A stretch of DNA of 64,000 nucleotides from Virgibacillus sp. MSJ-26. Lineage in GTDB: Bacteria; Bacillota; Bacilli; Bacillales; Amphibacillaceae. Of this stretch, positions 45,289-55,145 are shown in pieces; position 1 is the first letter of the stretch; the number at the start of each line of letters is the position of its first letter. A program made the translations under genes and the position numbers. The stretch lies in NCBI RefSeq assembly GCF_018918075.1, contig NZ_JAHLPW010000005.1:1-64000 (forward strand), in the 5' to 3' direction. Below the pieces are notes generated by a model. It was not told the origin of the DNA. It worked only from the letters and a program-made list of their open reading frames with translations, and made no database searches.

Positions 45289-46205
45289 TATTTTTGGGAA
45301 CAGGAGCTGGGGTCCCGTCGAAAGAGCGAAATGTATCAGCTATTGCATTATCTATTTTAGAAGAAGTGAACAACATATGGTTATTTGATTGTGGTGAAGC
45401 CACCCAACATCAAATATTGCACACTTCTATTAAACCTCGAAAGATTAATAAAATATTTATTACTCATTTACACGGCGACCATCTCTTTGGATTACCTGGC
45501 CTGTTAAGTAGCCGTTCTTTTCAGGGAGGAGATAGCCCATTAACAATTTATGGACCTAAAGGCATTAAGCAGTTTATCGATGTATCTCTAAAAGCGAGCG
45601 GTTCTCATTTAACATATCCTCTTGAGATAATCGAATTATCTAGCGGAATTCTTTTTGCGGATAGCCAATTCGAAGTTTCCTGTCAAAAGCTTGAACATGG
45701 TGTACCTAGTTACGGTTTTCGAATTAAAGAAAAAGATAAAATTGGTGAACTAAAAGTTGATAAGTTAAAAGATATAGGGATAACTCCTGGGCCCATCTAC
45801 AAGAAAATTAAAGAGCATGAAACAATCGAGTTATCTGATGGACGGATCATTCATAGAAAAGATTTTATTGGCCCTCCAAAAAAAGGAAGGGTTTTGTCTA
45901 TTCTCGGCGATACGAGATCTACAAGTAAGAATGTTTCTTTCATTGAGGATTCCGATGTCCTAATACATGAAGCAACATTTGAAGATGAAGCACAAGAACA
46001 GGCTCGTAAATATTTTCATTCAACAACGACTGAGGCTGCTCAATTGGCAAAAGACGGCCATGTGAAAAAACTAATTTTAACACATATTTCTTCACGCTAT
46101 CAAAAGGAAGATTTACCACGTCTTCTTAAAGAAGCACAAGCTATTTTTCCAAACACAACTTTAGCTGAGGATTTTTCTAGATTTAATGTTAAATACCAAC
46201 ATTAA
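45279..46205 (+). CDS. rnz: Ribonuclease Z
   Basis: Endonuclease that matures tRNA 3' ends, mainly of CCA-less precursors. 308 residues (307 in B. subtilis). The MBL motif [24 protein letters not shown] with a metal aspartate and HISSRY histidine are intact, along with the exosite arm (165-185). GAGGTG lies in the end of the preceding gene, so the two are coupled. Confidence 0.96.
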   Translation: MELIFLGTGAGVPSKERNVSAIALSILEEVNNIWLFDCGEATQHQILHTSIKPRKINKIFITHLHGDHLFGLPGLLSSRSFQGGDSPLTIYGPKGIKQFIDVSLKASGSHLTYPLEIIELSSGILFADSQFEVSCQKLEHGVPSYGFRIKEKDKIGELKVDKLKDIGITPGPIYKKIKEHETIELSDGRIIHRKDFIGPPKKGRVLSILGDTRSTSKNVSFIEDSDVLIHEATFEDEAQEQARKYFHSTTTEAAQLAKDGHVKKLILTHISSRYQKEDLPRLLKEAQAIFPNTTLAEDFSRFNVKYQH

Positions 46206-46222
46206 AGGTGGGAGTACCGATA

Positions 46223-47593
46223 ATGGATATTGAAAACATCGTAAAAATACAACAAGACTTTTTTAACAATCAAACATTCGATTATGAATATCGTATAAAA
46301 CAACTTGAAATACTCAGACAAATGCTTAAAAATTACGAAGACGACATTTATTATGCTTTACGAGAAGATTTAAATAAATCTCGTTTTGAAACTTTGACAA
46401 CTGAGTTGAGTGTACTTTATACGGAAATTGACTTTGCTTTAAAACATCTTAAAGACTGGATGAAGCCAGAAAAAGTAAAAGCGCCAATCACTCATAAAGG
46501 AACAAAAAATTATATATATAAAGAACCATACGGCGTCACTTTAATTATTTCGTCCTGGAATTATCCACTTCAACTTGCCATTGCTCCTGCAATTGGAGCT
46601 ATTGCGGCTGGGAATACAGTTATAATCAAACCATCTGAAGCGGCTGTTGCAACATCTCGTCTCTTATCAAACATGATAGAAACAACATTTCCTAAAGAAT
46701 ACTTTACTGTCGTAGAGGGAGGAAAAGAAACGAATCAAGCTTTGCTTAGTGAATCTTTTGATTATATCTTTTTTACAGGTAGTGCTAAAGTTGGCAAAAT
46801 TATAATGCAAAAAGCAAGTGCAACATTAACCCCCGTTACCTTAGAATTAGGTGGCAAAAGCCCTGCTATAATAAATCAAGATGCCAATATTAAATTAGCT
46901 GCTAAACGAGTCGCTTGGGGGAAATTTACCAATGCAGGTCAAACTTGTGTAGCTCCTGATTTCATTTATGTTCACGATACAATTAAAACTAAATTTTTAC
47001 GAGCACTTATCAAACAAATTAAAGCATTTTACGGTAAAAATCCATTGAAAAATAGAGACTATGTACGGATTATTAACCATAACCATTATAAACATGTGGA
47101 AAGATTTTTAGATGATGAGATGATTATTTATGGGGGGGATAGAGATGAAGATAGATTATTGATTGCTCCCACTCTTCTTGATAATATATCTTGGAATGAT
47201 TCTGTTATGCAAGAAGAAATTTTCGGACCAGTCTTGCCTATTTTATCTTTTGAAACTTTGGATGATGCATTAATGAATATAAAGAAAATGGAAAAACCAC
47301 TTGCCCTTTACTATTTTGGAGAAGATGAAACGCAACAAGACAAAGTTATTGCGGACTTATCTTTTGGTGGAGGAAGCATCAATGATACATTATACCATCT
47401 AGCAAATCCTCATCTTCCATTCGGTGGCGTGGGCACGAGCGGTATGGGATCTTATCATGGCAAGTATAGTTTCAATACATTCTCCCATGATAAATCAATT
47501 ATGAAGCAAACAACTAAATTTGATGTACCCTTTCGCTACCCCGGCGGAAAATTGACAGAAACGATTATTAAAAAAGTAATGAGTAAATTTTAA
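46223..47593 (+). CDS. NAD(P)-dependent aldehyde dehydrogenase (YwdH-like)
   Basis: 456 residues, class 3 ALDH. Cofactor and catalytic elements: FTGSAKVGKI, the general base in VTLELGGKSP and the nucleophile Cys in NAGQTCVAPD. A hydrophobic-ended form (fatty aldehyde) is not seen; the C-terminus ends KKVMSKF. Length equals B. subtilis YwdH (456). The ATG at 46223 has GGGAG eight bases upstream; a GTG at 46208 overlaps that site. Substrate unknown. Confidence 0.9.
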   Translation: MDIENIVKIQQDFFNNQTFDYEYRIKQLEILRQMLKNYEDDIYYALREDLNKSRFETLTTELSVLYTEIDFALKHLKDWMKPEKVKAPITHKGTKNYIYKEPYGVTLIISSWNYPLQLAIAPAIGAIAAGNTVIIKPSEAAVATSRLLSNMIETTFPKEYFTVVEGGKETNQALLSESFDYIFFTGSAKVGKIIMQKASATLTPVTLELGGKSPAIINQDANIKLAAKRVAWGKFTNAGQTCVAPDFIYVHDTIKTKFLRALIKQIKAFYGKNPLKNRDYVRIINHNHYKHVERFLDDEMIIYGGDRDEDRLLIAPTLLDNISWNDSVMQEEIFGPVLPILSFETLDDALMNIKKMEKPLALYYFGEDETQQDKVIADLSFGGGSINDTLYHLANPHLPFGGVGTSGMGSYHGKYSFNTFSHDKSIMKQTTKFDVPFRYPGGKLTETIIKKVMSKF

Positions 47594-47687
47594 AAGACAA
47601 GACCATGCGTACAAAACCTGTATGAACTGTAATTGAGCAAGTCCGAACGGCTACCGCGTGCAAGGATTTATTAACATCCAATACGAT

Positions 47688-47742
47688 AGAGACGCTCTCT
47701 CGAGTAATTTTTAATAATTCTGAACGAGAGAGACGTTTTCTC
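47688..47742 (+). terminator. Terminator of the plus-strand cluster
   Basis: Stem GACGCTCTCTCG / CGAGAGAGACG (one bulge) with a 22-base loop, followed by TTTTCTCT, about 110 bases after the ALDH stop. Confidence 0.6.
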
Positions 47743-47817
47743 TATAGTTCTTTTACATAAAAAGTGGAAAGATATCTAAAACGAGTTAATCGATCCTCAC
47801 CGTGATAATGTGTTATT

Positions 47818-50091
47818 TTAAGTCTCTTTAATACCATTTTTCAGCCATTTTGCTGTCACTGTTTCAGTGTTTAACAACTCTTCTGGTGTTCCCTCAAACA
47901 TTACATAACCGCCTCTTTTTCCTCCTCCAGGACCTAATTCGATGACCCAATCACACGCCGCTATAAAGTCTAGATTGTGCTCGATAATGATAACCGAATT
48001 ACCTTTGTTAACAAGGTTTTGAAATACTTCTAAAAGCTTCCCGTTATCTTTTGCGTGCAGCCCTAAAGATGGTTCATCTAATAGATAAATTTGTCCTTCT
48101 TTCTTAAGTTGGCTTGCTAACTTTAAACGCTGGACTTCCCCTCCGCTTAGAGAACTTGTCGTCTGTCCTAAGGTTAGATATTCTAACCCTACGTCCTTTA
48201 GCGTATTCACTCTGTTTATGATCTTCGGTCTCTTAAAGAAGGTCAGAGCCTCAACGATTGTTAAATTTAAAACCTCTACTATATTTTTATCTTTGTATCG
48301 AAAAGATAAAGCTTCATCTGAATATCTCGTCCCGCCACATGTTTCACATGAGATGGATATCGGATCAGCAAATGCAACATCTGGTGTGGTCACCCCTTTT
48401 CCCTCACAAACAGGACAGGCTCCTAAAGAATTAAAAGTGAACAGACCTGCTGGTTCTCCTGTCTCTTTTGAGAATATAGAACGAATATCATCCATAATTC
48501 CCATATAGGTGGCCAAGGTCGAACGGCTAGAAATCCCTATTCTATTTTGTCCTGCCATGATGGTTTCTGGATATTTTTCTGCGAATGCATCCAACATTAA
48601 AGAACTTTTCCCTGAACCAGACACGCCACATACTGAAACTAAGACATTTTTAGGAATACTCACATCGATATTTTTTAAATTATTATTATTTACCCCTTTA
48701 ATTGTATAGTAATTTTTTATTCCCCTTGGACTTTTATTTATTTTAATTTTATGGTCCAGGGTTGTGGCGGCTTTAGATTTTTTAAGTTCGTGTGTCTTCC
48801 CTTGATGAACAACAACTCCTCCATTTACACCTGCTCCGGGACCCATTTCGATAACTTCATCAGCTTCTTTTATAATTGATAAATCATGTTCAATAATAAT
48901 AACAGTGTTATGATGGGTTTTAATATTTTTTAACATCCGAATGAGCATATTCACTTCTTCTGGATGAAGTCCTGCACTTGGCTCATCGAAAATATAAGTA
49001 ATATTGTTTAGACTGCTTCCTAAATGACGTGCGATTTTCACTCTTTGTGCTTCACCACCGGAAAGCGTACTCATTTTTCTTGATAGGCTAAGATATCCTA
49101 ACCCCATGTCGACAAGCTGTTTCAAATGTGGAATTGCTTGTTGTGCTATCGATTCACCCAGAGGTTTTTTTATCTTCGTTAATTCTTCTAGTAATTCCGT
49201 AATCTCTAATCGGTCATACTCCGCGATATTTAAACCGTTTATCTTACATTTTAACACTTTTGGATTGAGTCCCGAACCTAAGCACGTTGGGCACAAGACT
49301 TGATTTGACACTGCCAGCACGTCTTCCTGTGATATTTGTTTCAGCTTAGAGACATCTCTATTTATATACAGGCGTGTGAACCTAGGTAATAATCCATCCC
49401 ATTCATGATCTTGAGGCCCATTCTTGGTATGAAACGGCGCATAAACTTTCTTTCCCTTCAGAGGACCATATATAAATAAGCGAAGCTTTTCATCGGAGTA
49501 ATTTTTAATCGGTTTATCTGGGTCAAATAATCCCCCCGTCATCATCCATCTACCTTGCCAACCTGAAGGCGATAATGGTTTAAATTTCACAGCATAGTCT
49601 CGAAGTGATTTATCAAAATCAATCATTTTATTTAAATCAGGCGAAATGACTCTTCCAAAACCATTACATTCAGGACATCTACCAAAAGAACTTTGGCTTG
49701 AGAAATCTGTCGCAGAGGTGATAGACGGCCTTCCAATCCGAGAGAATAGAAGTCGAATTAATGGATGGATATCCATATAGGTGCCCACAGTTGAACGGGA
49801 ATTACCTCCTGCTTGTCGTTGCTCGACAACGACAACTGGGCTCAAGTTTTTCATAAGGTCGGCATGTGGTCTCTCGTACCTTGGCATTTGATTTCTAACA
49901 TAGAGAGGATAGTTTAGAGTCATTTGTCTTCTGCTTTCTGTTGCTAATGTGTCAAAAACGACTGAACTTTTTCCTGAACCCGATAAGCCGGTAAAAACAG
50001 TGATTTTTTCTTTTAATATATTTAAATTAATATTTTTTAAATTATTCTCTTTAAGTCCTCTTAAAACAATCTCATCCTTTATCTCGAACAT
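47818..50091 (-). CDS. UvrA-like excinuclease ABC subunit A paralogue
   Basis: Twin ABC-type ATPase, 757 residues against about 950 for UvrA. Both Walker A sites (GLSGSGKSS near 35 and GVSGSGKSS near 490), both LSGGE signatures (GEAQRVKIA, GEVQRLKLA) and both Walker B sites (IFDEPSAGLH, LLDEPSLGLH) are intact, as are zinc cysteine pairs CPECNG, CPTCLG, CPVCEG and CETCGG. The missing part corresponds to the UvrB-binding insertion, so it may not work in standard excision repair. Such paralogues (UvrA2, DrrC) are linked to tolerance of DNA-binding drugs. AAAGGATGA precedes the ATG. Confidence 0.9.
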   Translation of the reverse strand: MFEIKDEIVLRGLKENNLKNINLNILKEKITVFTGLSGSGKSSVVFDTLATESRRQMTLNYPLYVRNQMPRYERPHADLMKNLSPVVVVEQRQAGGNSRSTVGTYMDIHPLIRLLFSRIGRPSITSATDFSSQSSFGRCPECNGFGRVISPDLNKMIDFDKSLRDYAVKFKPLSPSGWQGRWMMTGGLFDPDKPIKNYSDEKLRLFIYGPLKGKKVYAPFHTKNGPQDHEWDGLLPRFTRLYINRDVSKLKQISQEDVLAVSNQVLCPTCLGSGLNPKVLKCKINGLNIAEYDRLEITELLEELTKIKKPLGESIAQQAIPHLKQLVDMGLGYLSLSRKMSTLSGGEAQRVKIARHLGSSLNNITYIFDEPSAGLHPEEVNMLIRMLKNIKTHHNTVIIIEHDLSIIKEADEVIEMGPGAGVNGGVVVHQGKTHELKKSKAATTLDHKIKINKSPRGIKNYYTIKGVNNNNLKNIDVSIPKNVLVSVCGVSGSGKSSLMLDAFAEKYPETIMAGQNRIGISSRSTLATYMGIMDDIRSIFSKETGEPAGLFTFNSLGACPVCEGKGVTTPDVAFADPISISCETCGGTRYSDEALSFRYKDKNIVEVLNLTIVEALTFFKRPKIINRVNTLKDVGLEYLTLGQTTSSLSGGEVQRLKLASQLKKEGQIYLLDEPSLGLHAKDNGKLLEVFQNLVNKGNSVIIIEHNLDFIAACDWVIELGPGGGKRGGYVMFEGTPEELLNTETVTAKWLKNGIKET

Positions 50092-50116
50092 TCTATCATC
50101 CTTTCTAATTTTATAC

Positions 50117-50150
50117 TAAAAAACAACGGCTCAACTTAACCGTTGTTTTA
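50117..50150 (-). terminator. Terminator of polYA
   Basis: Stem AAAACAACGG / CCGTTGTTTT with a ten-base loop and a T run on the minus side. It stands between polYA and the UvrA-like gene. Confidence 0.8.
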
Positions 50151-50200
50151 AATACTAATTTAAAAATCTCCTTCCATAACAGATATTTTATCAGGTTTAT

Positions 50201-51457
50201 TTACTTTTTATAATCATCTAAGAAATCTTTTTGAAAGCTGGTACGCGGTTCCTCGTCATCCTGATCATTAACCATTTCTAACGACTTAAACGGATTTTTT
50301 CCATACTTTTCTGAAAGTGTATCAATCGTATGATAAAGTTTTTCTTTTTCAGCTTCTTTTTTATATGTGAATAAATCTAGTTGCTTACCGAGTTGCTTTT
50401 TTTCTTCAATATCCTGCACAGTAATCCCAAGAAGCCTAATAGGTTGCATGTTCCAGTGTAATTGCCAAAGCTCATTAGCAATTTCAATAATATCTTCTTT
50501 TGTATCAATAAACATCTGAAGCTTCTTGCTCCTTGTGATTGTTTTACGATCGTGATACCGAATCATAAGCTGGACGCTTCGACCAGCAGCTTTTTTTCGT
50601 TTCAGTCGGCGCTCAACATTATCTGCTAAAGTATGCATTAATCGCCTTATTTCTATCTCATTTGTAGTATCTTGAGATAATGTTTGAGAGCTTCCAATAC
50701 TTTTGTATTCATTTACAGCATCAGGGTCGACTTCTCTTAAATCAATCCCATTTGCACGATTCTTTAGCCGCTCTCCATTAACTCCTAATAGTTGTTTTAA
50801 TGTGTAAACATCTTTATTTGCAAGCTGACCAATAGTTTTCACGTTAATAGTAGATAATTTTTCTTTCGTTTTCTCACCAACTCCGTGCATTTCTTCAATT
50901 GGTAACGGCCATAATATGCGACTGATATCCCTCTTACGTAAAATAGTCAGACCCATTGGTTTCTCCATATCCGAGGCCATTTTTGCTAAAAATTTATTCG
51001 GTGCAATTCCAATACTACACGGTATATCAAGCGTAGACATAATTTGTTGTTGTATCTCTTCCGCAAGAGTTATAGGGTCACTCGTCTCTATGTCTGTTAC
51101 GTCCATATAACCTTCATCAATTGAGACGGGTTCCACGAGTGGGGTTAATTCAGATAGCATTTTAAAAATTTCTCTAGAGGCTTGGCGATATCGATTAAAA
51201 TTAGGGCGCATCACGGTCAAATCAGGACAGAGCCTCCGTGCCTGCCAGAGCGGCATCGTTGTTTTTATCCCCTTTGCTCGTGCTTCATAACTACTCGTTA
51301 CAATAATACCCTTTCGTTCTTCTGGATTGCCTGCAATAGCGAGTGGCTTTCCTTTCAATTTAGGATCATACGCCATCTCAACCGATGCATAAAAACAATT
51401 CATATCAATATGAAAAATAATCCGTCCCTTGCGCTTTTGCTGTTGTTTAATAAGCAT
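50201..51457 (-). CDS. polYA: DNA polymerase IV, DinB/PolYA type
   Basis: Y-family translesion polymerase, 418 residues (B. subtilis YqjH 414). It has FHIDMNCFYASVEMAYDP with the catalytic Asp, VSIDEGYMDVTD with the DE pair, HHH (GVGEKTKEKLSTINV) and the little-finger domain. Near the C-terminus KKQLGKQLDLFTYKK contains a QLDLF beta-clamp-binding motif, as in DinB. The ATG at 51457 follows AAGGGTGG. It is clearly a different paralogue from PolYB at 41644. Confidence 0.94.
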   Translation of the reverse strand: MLIKQQQKRKGRIIFHIDMNCFYASVEMAYDPKLKGKPLAIAGNPEERKGIIVTSSYEARAKGIKTTMPLWQARRLCPDLTVMRPNFNRYRQASREIFKMLSELTPLVEPVSIDEGYMDVTDIETSDPITLAEEIQQQIMSTLDIPCSIGIAPNKFLAKMASDMEKPMGLTILRKRDISRILWPLPIEEMHGVGEKTKEKLSTINVKTIGQLANKDVYTLKQLLGVNGERLKNRANGIDLREVDPDAVNEYKSIGSSQTLSQDTTNEIEIRRLMHTLADNVERRLKRKKAAGRSVQLMIRYHDRKTITRSKKLQMFIDTKEDIIEIANELWQLHWNMQPIRLLGITVQDIEEKKQLGKQLDLFTYKKEAEKEKLYHTIDTLSEKYGKNPFKSLEMVNDQDDEEPRTSFQKDFLDDYKK

Positions 51458-51473
51458 ATAAACCACCCTTTTA

Positions 51474-51485
51474 GAACGGTTGTTT
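51474..51485. promoter_or_regulatory. Weak LexA-box-like site upstream of polYA
   Basis: GAACGGTTGTTT matches the SOS core GAACnnnnGTTC at seven of eight fixed positions. It lies 17 bases before the start codon, close to the ribosome site, so it could only act as a roadblock or operator near the start. Confidence 0.3.
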
Positions 51486-51546
51486 GCATCTTAATTATAG
51501 CATAGTCAATGTGTTTTTGTACTTAGAAGCTCCAAACTAAGAAAGG

Positions 51547-51583
51547 TAAAAAAAGAATCCTTGATTGTAGGATTCTTTTTTTA
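51547..51583 (-). terminator. Terminator of the yqjE-mutase operon
   Basis: Stem AAAAAAAGAATCCT / AGGATTCTTTTTTT with a six-base loop, 15 bases after the yqjE stop. Confidence 0.88.
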
Positions 51584-51596
51584 TTAATTATAAACC

Positions 51597-52724
51597 TTAT
51601 TCAGTAGCTACTTCTTTAATAATCGATGTAATTAACTCTGCTATTTTAATTAACTCTTCGACAGGCATGCGTTCATTTGTTGTATGAATATCTTCATAAC
51701 CAACAGCAAGGTTTACTGTCGGGATACCAAACCCTGCAATGACATTCGCATCGCTTCCTCCACCACTTTTAACAAGTTGGCTGTCACGTCCAATCGTTTT
51801 GACTGCTCGTTTCGCTATTTCCACAACTTGGTCGCCATCTTTTTGATTGAAACCAGGGTACATAATTTCTATTTGAACATCTGCTTCTCCACCCAATTCA
51901 TTAGCAGTTGATTCAAAGGCCTCTTTCATTTTGTTTGCTTGTTTCTCCATTTTCTCAGGAACTAACGACCTCGTTTCAGCCAAAATTTCAACATAATCAC
52001 AAACGATATTTGTTTGCTGACCACCTTCAAAGCGCCCGATATTCGCTGTCGTTTCTTCATCAATTCGACCGAGGGGCATTTTAGAAATAGCTTTAGCCGC
52101 GAGTGTGATGGCGGAAACTCCTTCTTCTGGAGCTACTCCCGCATGGGCTGTTTTCCCATTAATTTTAGCAAATATCTTAGCTTGAGTAGGAGCAGCGACA
52201 ACGATATCCCCAACTTTTCCATTACTATCGATTGCATAACCATATGACGCATTCAATAATGAAGAATCAAGTGCTTTTGCACCAACCAGACCTGATTCTT
52301 CACCTACAGTGATTACAAATTGAATATCCCCATGGTCAATCTTCTGTTCTTGGATAACTCGAATAGCTTCTAATATAGCAGCGAGTCCAGCCTTATCATC
52401 TGCACCTAATATCGTTGTACCGTCTGTGGTAATGTAGCCATCCTTAATTGAAGGTTTCACACCTTTACCTGGGACAACTGTATCCATATGGGATGTAAAG
52501 TAGATAGGATCAGCTGCTGCCTTTGTTCCTTTTAATGTACAGATCAAGTTTCCTGCACCATGACCCGTTTTTTCCTTTGCGTTGTCTTCAACAACTTCTA
52601 ATCCTAAATCTGTAAACTTCTTTTTTAGTACACCGGCAATTTCTGTTTCAAATTTTGTTTCAGAATCAATTTGAACCAATTCTAAAAATTCTTCGGTAAG
52701 TCTTTCCTGATTAACTGTGATCAT
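51597..52724 (-). CDS. yqjE: M20-family metallopeptidase (YqjE, tripeptidase T-like)
   Basis: 375 residues (371 in B. subtilis). Zinc site residues are visible: FTSHMDTVVPGKG (first His-Asp), LGADDKAGLAAILEAI, TVGEESGLVGAK (catalytic EE) and a dimerisation domain at 180-290. YqjE was named by similarity to peptidase T; its real substrate is not established. AGGAGG ten bases before the ATG. It ends the cluster that begins with methylmalonyl-CoA mutase, but a 35-base gap means it may have other functions. Confidence 0.9.
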   Translation of the reverse strand: MITVNQERLTEEFLELVQIDSETKFETEIAGVLKKKFTDLGLEVVEDNAKEKTGHGAGNLICTLKGTKAAADPIYFTSHMDTVVPGKGVKPSIKDGYITTDGTTILGADDKAGLAAILEAIRVIQEQKIDHGDIQFVITVGEESGLVGAKALDSSLLNASYGYAIDSNGKVGDIVVAAPTQAKIFAKINGKTAHAGVAPEEGVSAITLAAKAISKMPLGRIDEETTANIGRFEGGQQTNIVCDYVEILAETRSLVPEKMEKQANKMKEAFESTANELGGEADVQIEIMYPGFNQKDGDQVVEIAKRAVKTIGRDSQLVKSGGGSDANVIAGFGIPTVNLAVGYEDIHTTNERMPVEELIKIAELITSIIKEVATE

Positions 52725-52759
52725 TGCTGTTTATCCTCCTATGTTTAAACATCAGCTTT

Positions 52760-54307
52760 TTATAATGGTATATTTCCATGTTTCTTCTTCGGTCGATCTT
52801 CTTCTTTATCCTTTAACATGTCCAAAGCCTGAATTAACTTTATCCGTGTTTCCCTAGGATCTATGACATCATCTACCATACCTAGCCCAGCAGCAATATA
52901 AGGATTTGCGAATTTCTCGCGATAAGTGTCAATTTTTTCTTGGCGTGTCGCTTCAGGGGTATCACTTTCTGCAATATCTTTAGCAAAAATTATATTTGCA
53001 GCCCCTTCTGGTCCCATCACAGCAATTTCTGCGTTTGGCCAAGCATACACAAGGTCGGCACCAATTGATTTACTATTTAATGCCACATAAGCTCCTCCAT
53101 ATGCTTTCCTTGTAATCACGGTTATTTTTGGAACGGTAGCTTCGGAATACGCATATAAAATTTTAGCTCCGTGTCTTATAATACCCCCATGTTCCTGTTT
53201 TACGCCAGGGAAAAATCCTGTCACATCTTCAAATGTTATCAAAGGAATATTAAAGGAATCACAAAACCTTATAAATCTAGCTGTTTTATCACTAGAGTCA
53301 ATGTCAAGTCCCCCAGCTAAATATTTTGGTTGATTACAGATAAGGCCAACAGATTTCCCATTAATACGTGCAAATCCAACCACAATATTTTTAGCGAACT
53401 CTTCATGGATTTCAAAGAAACTATCTGGATCGACAACCTCATTAATGATTTTTTTGACATCATAAGGTCTAGTTGAGTCATAAGGAACTATATCAGTTAA
53501 CTCTGAACAAAAATTATCATCTAATTCAACTGGTTTATGGTGTGGCTTCTGATTGTTATTGTCTGGGAGATAACTAAGTAGATCACGAACAGCATCTAAT
53601 GCTTCTTGTTCAGTTTCTGTTTTGAGATGGGCATTTCCGCTTTTGGAATTATGGACGTGTGCTCCCCCTAATTCTTCCGAAGAAATGTTCTCTCCTGTTA
53701 CTGTCTCAATAACTTTGGGACCTGTGATAAACATTTGCGATGTTTTTTCAACCATAATCACAAAATCGGTAATGGCAGGCGAATACACAGCTCCCCCTGC
53801 ACTTGGCCCCATGATGACTGAAATTTGCGGGATTACACCCGAATAAATTGAATTACGGTAAAAGACTTGTCCATATCCGTCAAGTGAAGAAACGCCCTCT
53901 TGAATTCTAGCACCACCAGAATCATTAAGCCCTATAAAAGGAACCCCATTTTTAGCAGCCAGATCCATCACGTTAGCTATTTTCTTTCCATGCATCTCTC
54001 CTAATGCTCCCCCATAAACCGTAAAATCTTGAGCAAATAGGTAAACTGGCCTCCCATTTATCTTTCCATAGCCGGTGACGACACCTTCACCTTTCCCTAC
54101 AGAGTTATCCATTCCGAAATCCGTACTGCGATGTTCTATAAATGTGTTAAGTTCAACGAAGCTGTCTTTATCTAATAAGTAGTCAATTCTTTCTCTAGCA
54201 GTCAATTTACCTCGGTCGTGCTGCCGTCTAATCCTATCGTCGCCGCCCCCAAGTTCAGCTTGTCTTCGTTTATCATATAATTCATTGATTTTATCAAAGA
54301 TGTCCAT
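52760..54307 (-). CDS. yqjD: Acyl-CoA carboxyltransferase (propionyl-CoA carboxylase beta / MmdA type, YqjD)
   Basis: 515-residue carboxyltransferase with the two crotonase-like halves (1-255 and 256-515). The oxyanion turns are GGARIQEGVSSL and GGAYVALNSK. It could carboxylate propionyl-CoA with a biotin protein or decarboxylate methylmalonyl-CoA. No biotin carboxylase or biotin carrier gene lies in the window. The start overlaps the fusion gene (TAATG), with GAGGAG upstream, so the two are translationally coupled and the link to methylmalonyl-CoA is strong. Confidence 0.9.
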   Translation of the reverse strand: MDIFDKINELYDKRRQAELGGGDDRIRRQHDRGKLTARERIDYLLDKDSFVELNTFIEHRSTDFGMDNSVGKGEGVVTGYGKINGRPVYLFAQDFTVYGGALGEMHGKKIANVMDLAAKNGVPFIGLNDSGGARIQEGVSSLDGYGQVFYRNSIYSGVIPQISVIMGPSAGGAVYSPAITDFVIMVEKTSQMFITGPKVIETVTGENISSEELGGAHVHNSKSGNAHLKTETEQEALDAVRDLLSYLPDNNNQKPHHKPVELDDNFCSELTDIVPYDSTRPYDVKKIINEVVDPDSFFEIHEEFAKNIVVGFARINGKSVGLICNQPKYLAGGLDIDSSDKTARFIRFCDSFNIPLITFEDVTGFFPGVKQEHGGIIRHGAKILYAYSEATVPKITVITRKAYGGAYVALNSKSIGADLVYAWPNAEIAVMGPEGAANIIFAKDIAESDTPEATRQEKIDTYREKFANPYIAAGLGMVDDVIDPRETRIKLIQALDMLKDKEEDRPKKKHGNIPL

Positions 54308-55137
54308 TATACATTCTCCTCATCGTGTTCATAAAGTTCAATTAAAACACTATTAGCAGCTTTAGGATGGATAAAGCCGACTTGAGAATTATTTGCGCCT
54401 ACCCTGGGAGATGTATCAATTAGTCGAACACCATTTTTTTTATAATAATTAAGACGTTCCTCTAGATTATCTACCTCTAAAGCAATATGATGAACTCCTT
54501 CACCTTTATTTTGAATAAATCGGTGGATGGTTGACTTTTCGTTAAGTGGCTCTAAAAGTTCTAACATAGATTCCCCTATTTTTAAAAAAGCAACTTTAAC
54601 GGATTCAGACTCAACTTTCTCAACTGCTTTTAATTCTAAATTTAATATATCAGTGTAAAATGATAACGATTCTTCAATATTTTTTACTGCGATGCCAATA
54701 TGGGCGATTTTTTTCGGTGCTGTATTGACCACTGATTCATCTTGATGTCCAAGTAACTCTTTAATATAGTTAGCAAGGGCGTCAGTTGATGCTCCACTTG
54801 TGAAAACTTTTTTAATGCCTTTTTCAAGCAAATAAGGAATATCTTCACTAGGAATAACGCCCCCGCCAATGACTGGTATATCACTTGCATCATGTTTATC
54901 AAGTTCCTCGATTATTTTCGGAAATAACGAATTATGTGCTCCTGAGAGAGAGGACACTCCAATAACATCAACATCCTCTTGAATAGCTGCTTGCGCTATT
55001 TGAGCTGGTGATTGTCTAAGTCCCGTATAAATGACTTCCATTCCATGGTCACGTAGAGCTTGTGAAATGACGAGTGCACCTCTATCATGTCCATCAAGTC
55101 CTGGCTTTGCAATAAGAACTCTAGTATTTGCCATCAT
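54307..55137 (-). CDS. Methylmalonyl-CoA mutase cobalamin-binding subunit fused to methylmalonyl-CoA epimerase
   Basis: 276 residues in two parts. Residues 1-135 are a B12-binding domain with the base-off motif GLDGHDRG (DxHxxG), VSSLSG and VIGGGVIP. Residues 145-272 are a VOC-fold methylmalonyl-CoA epimerase, starting KIAHIGIAVKNIEESLSFY and containing GEGVHHIALEVDN and IHPKAANSVLIELYEH. The metal ligands are H in AHIGIAV, H in VHHIALE and E in IELYEH. One polypeptide would thus carry the mutase cofactor and the enzyme that makes its (R)-substrate. Two ATGs (55137 or 55134) follow GGGGGAA. It sits between the mutase catalytic gene (8-base gap) and yqjD (1-base overlap). Confidence 0.9.
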   Translation of the reverse strand: MMANTRVLIAKPGLDGHDRGALVISQALRDHGMEVIYTGLRQSPAQIAQAAIQEDVDVIGVSSLSGAHNSLFPKIIEELDKHDASDIPVIGGGVIPSEDIPYLLEKGIKKVFTSGASTDALANYIKELLGHQDESVVNTAPKKIAHIGIAVKNIEESLSFYTDILNLELKAVEKVESESVKVAFLKIGESMLELLEPLNEKSTIHRFIQNKGEGVHHIALEVDNLEERLNYYKKNGVRLIDTSPRVGANNSQVGFIHPKAANSVLIELYEHDEENV

Positions 55138-55145
55138 GTTTCCCC

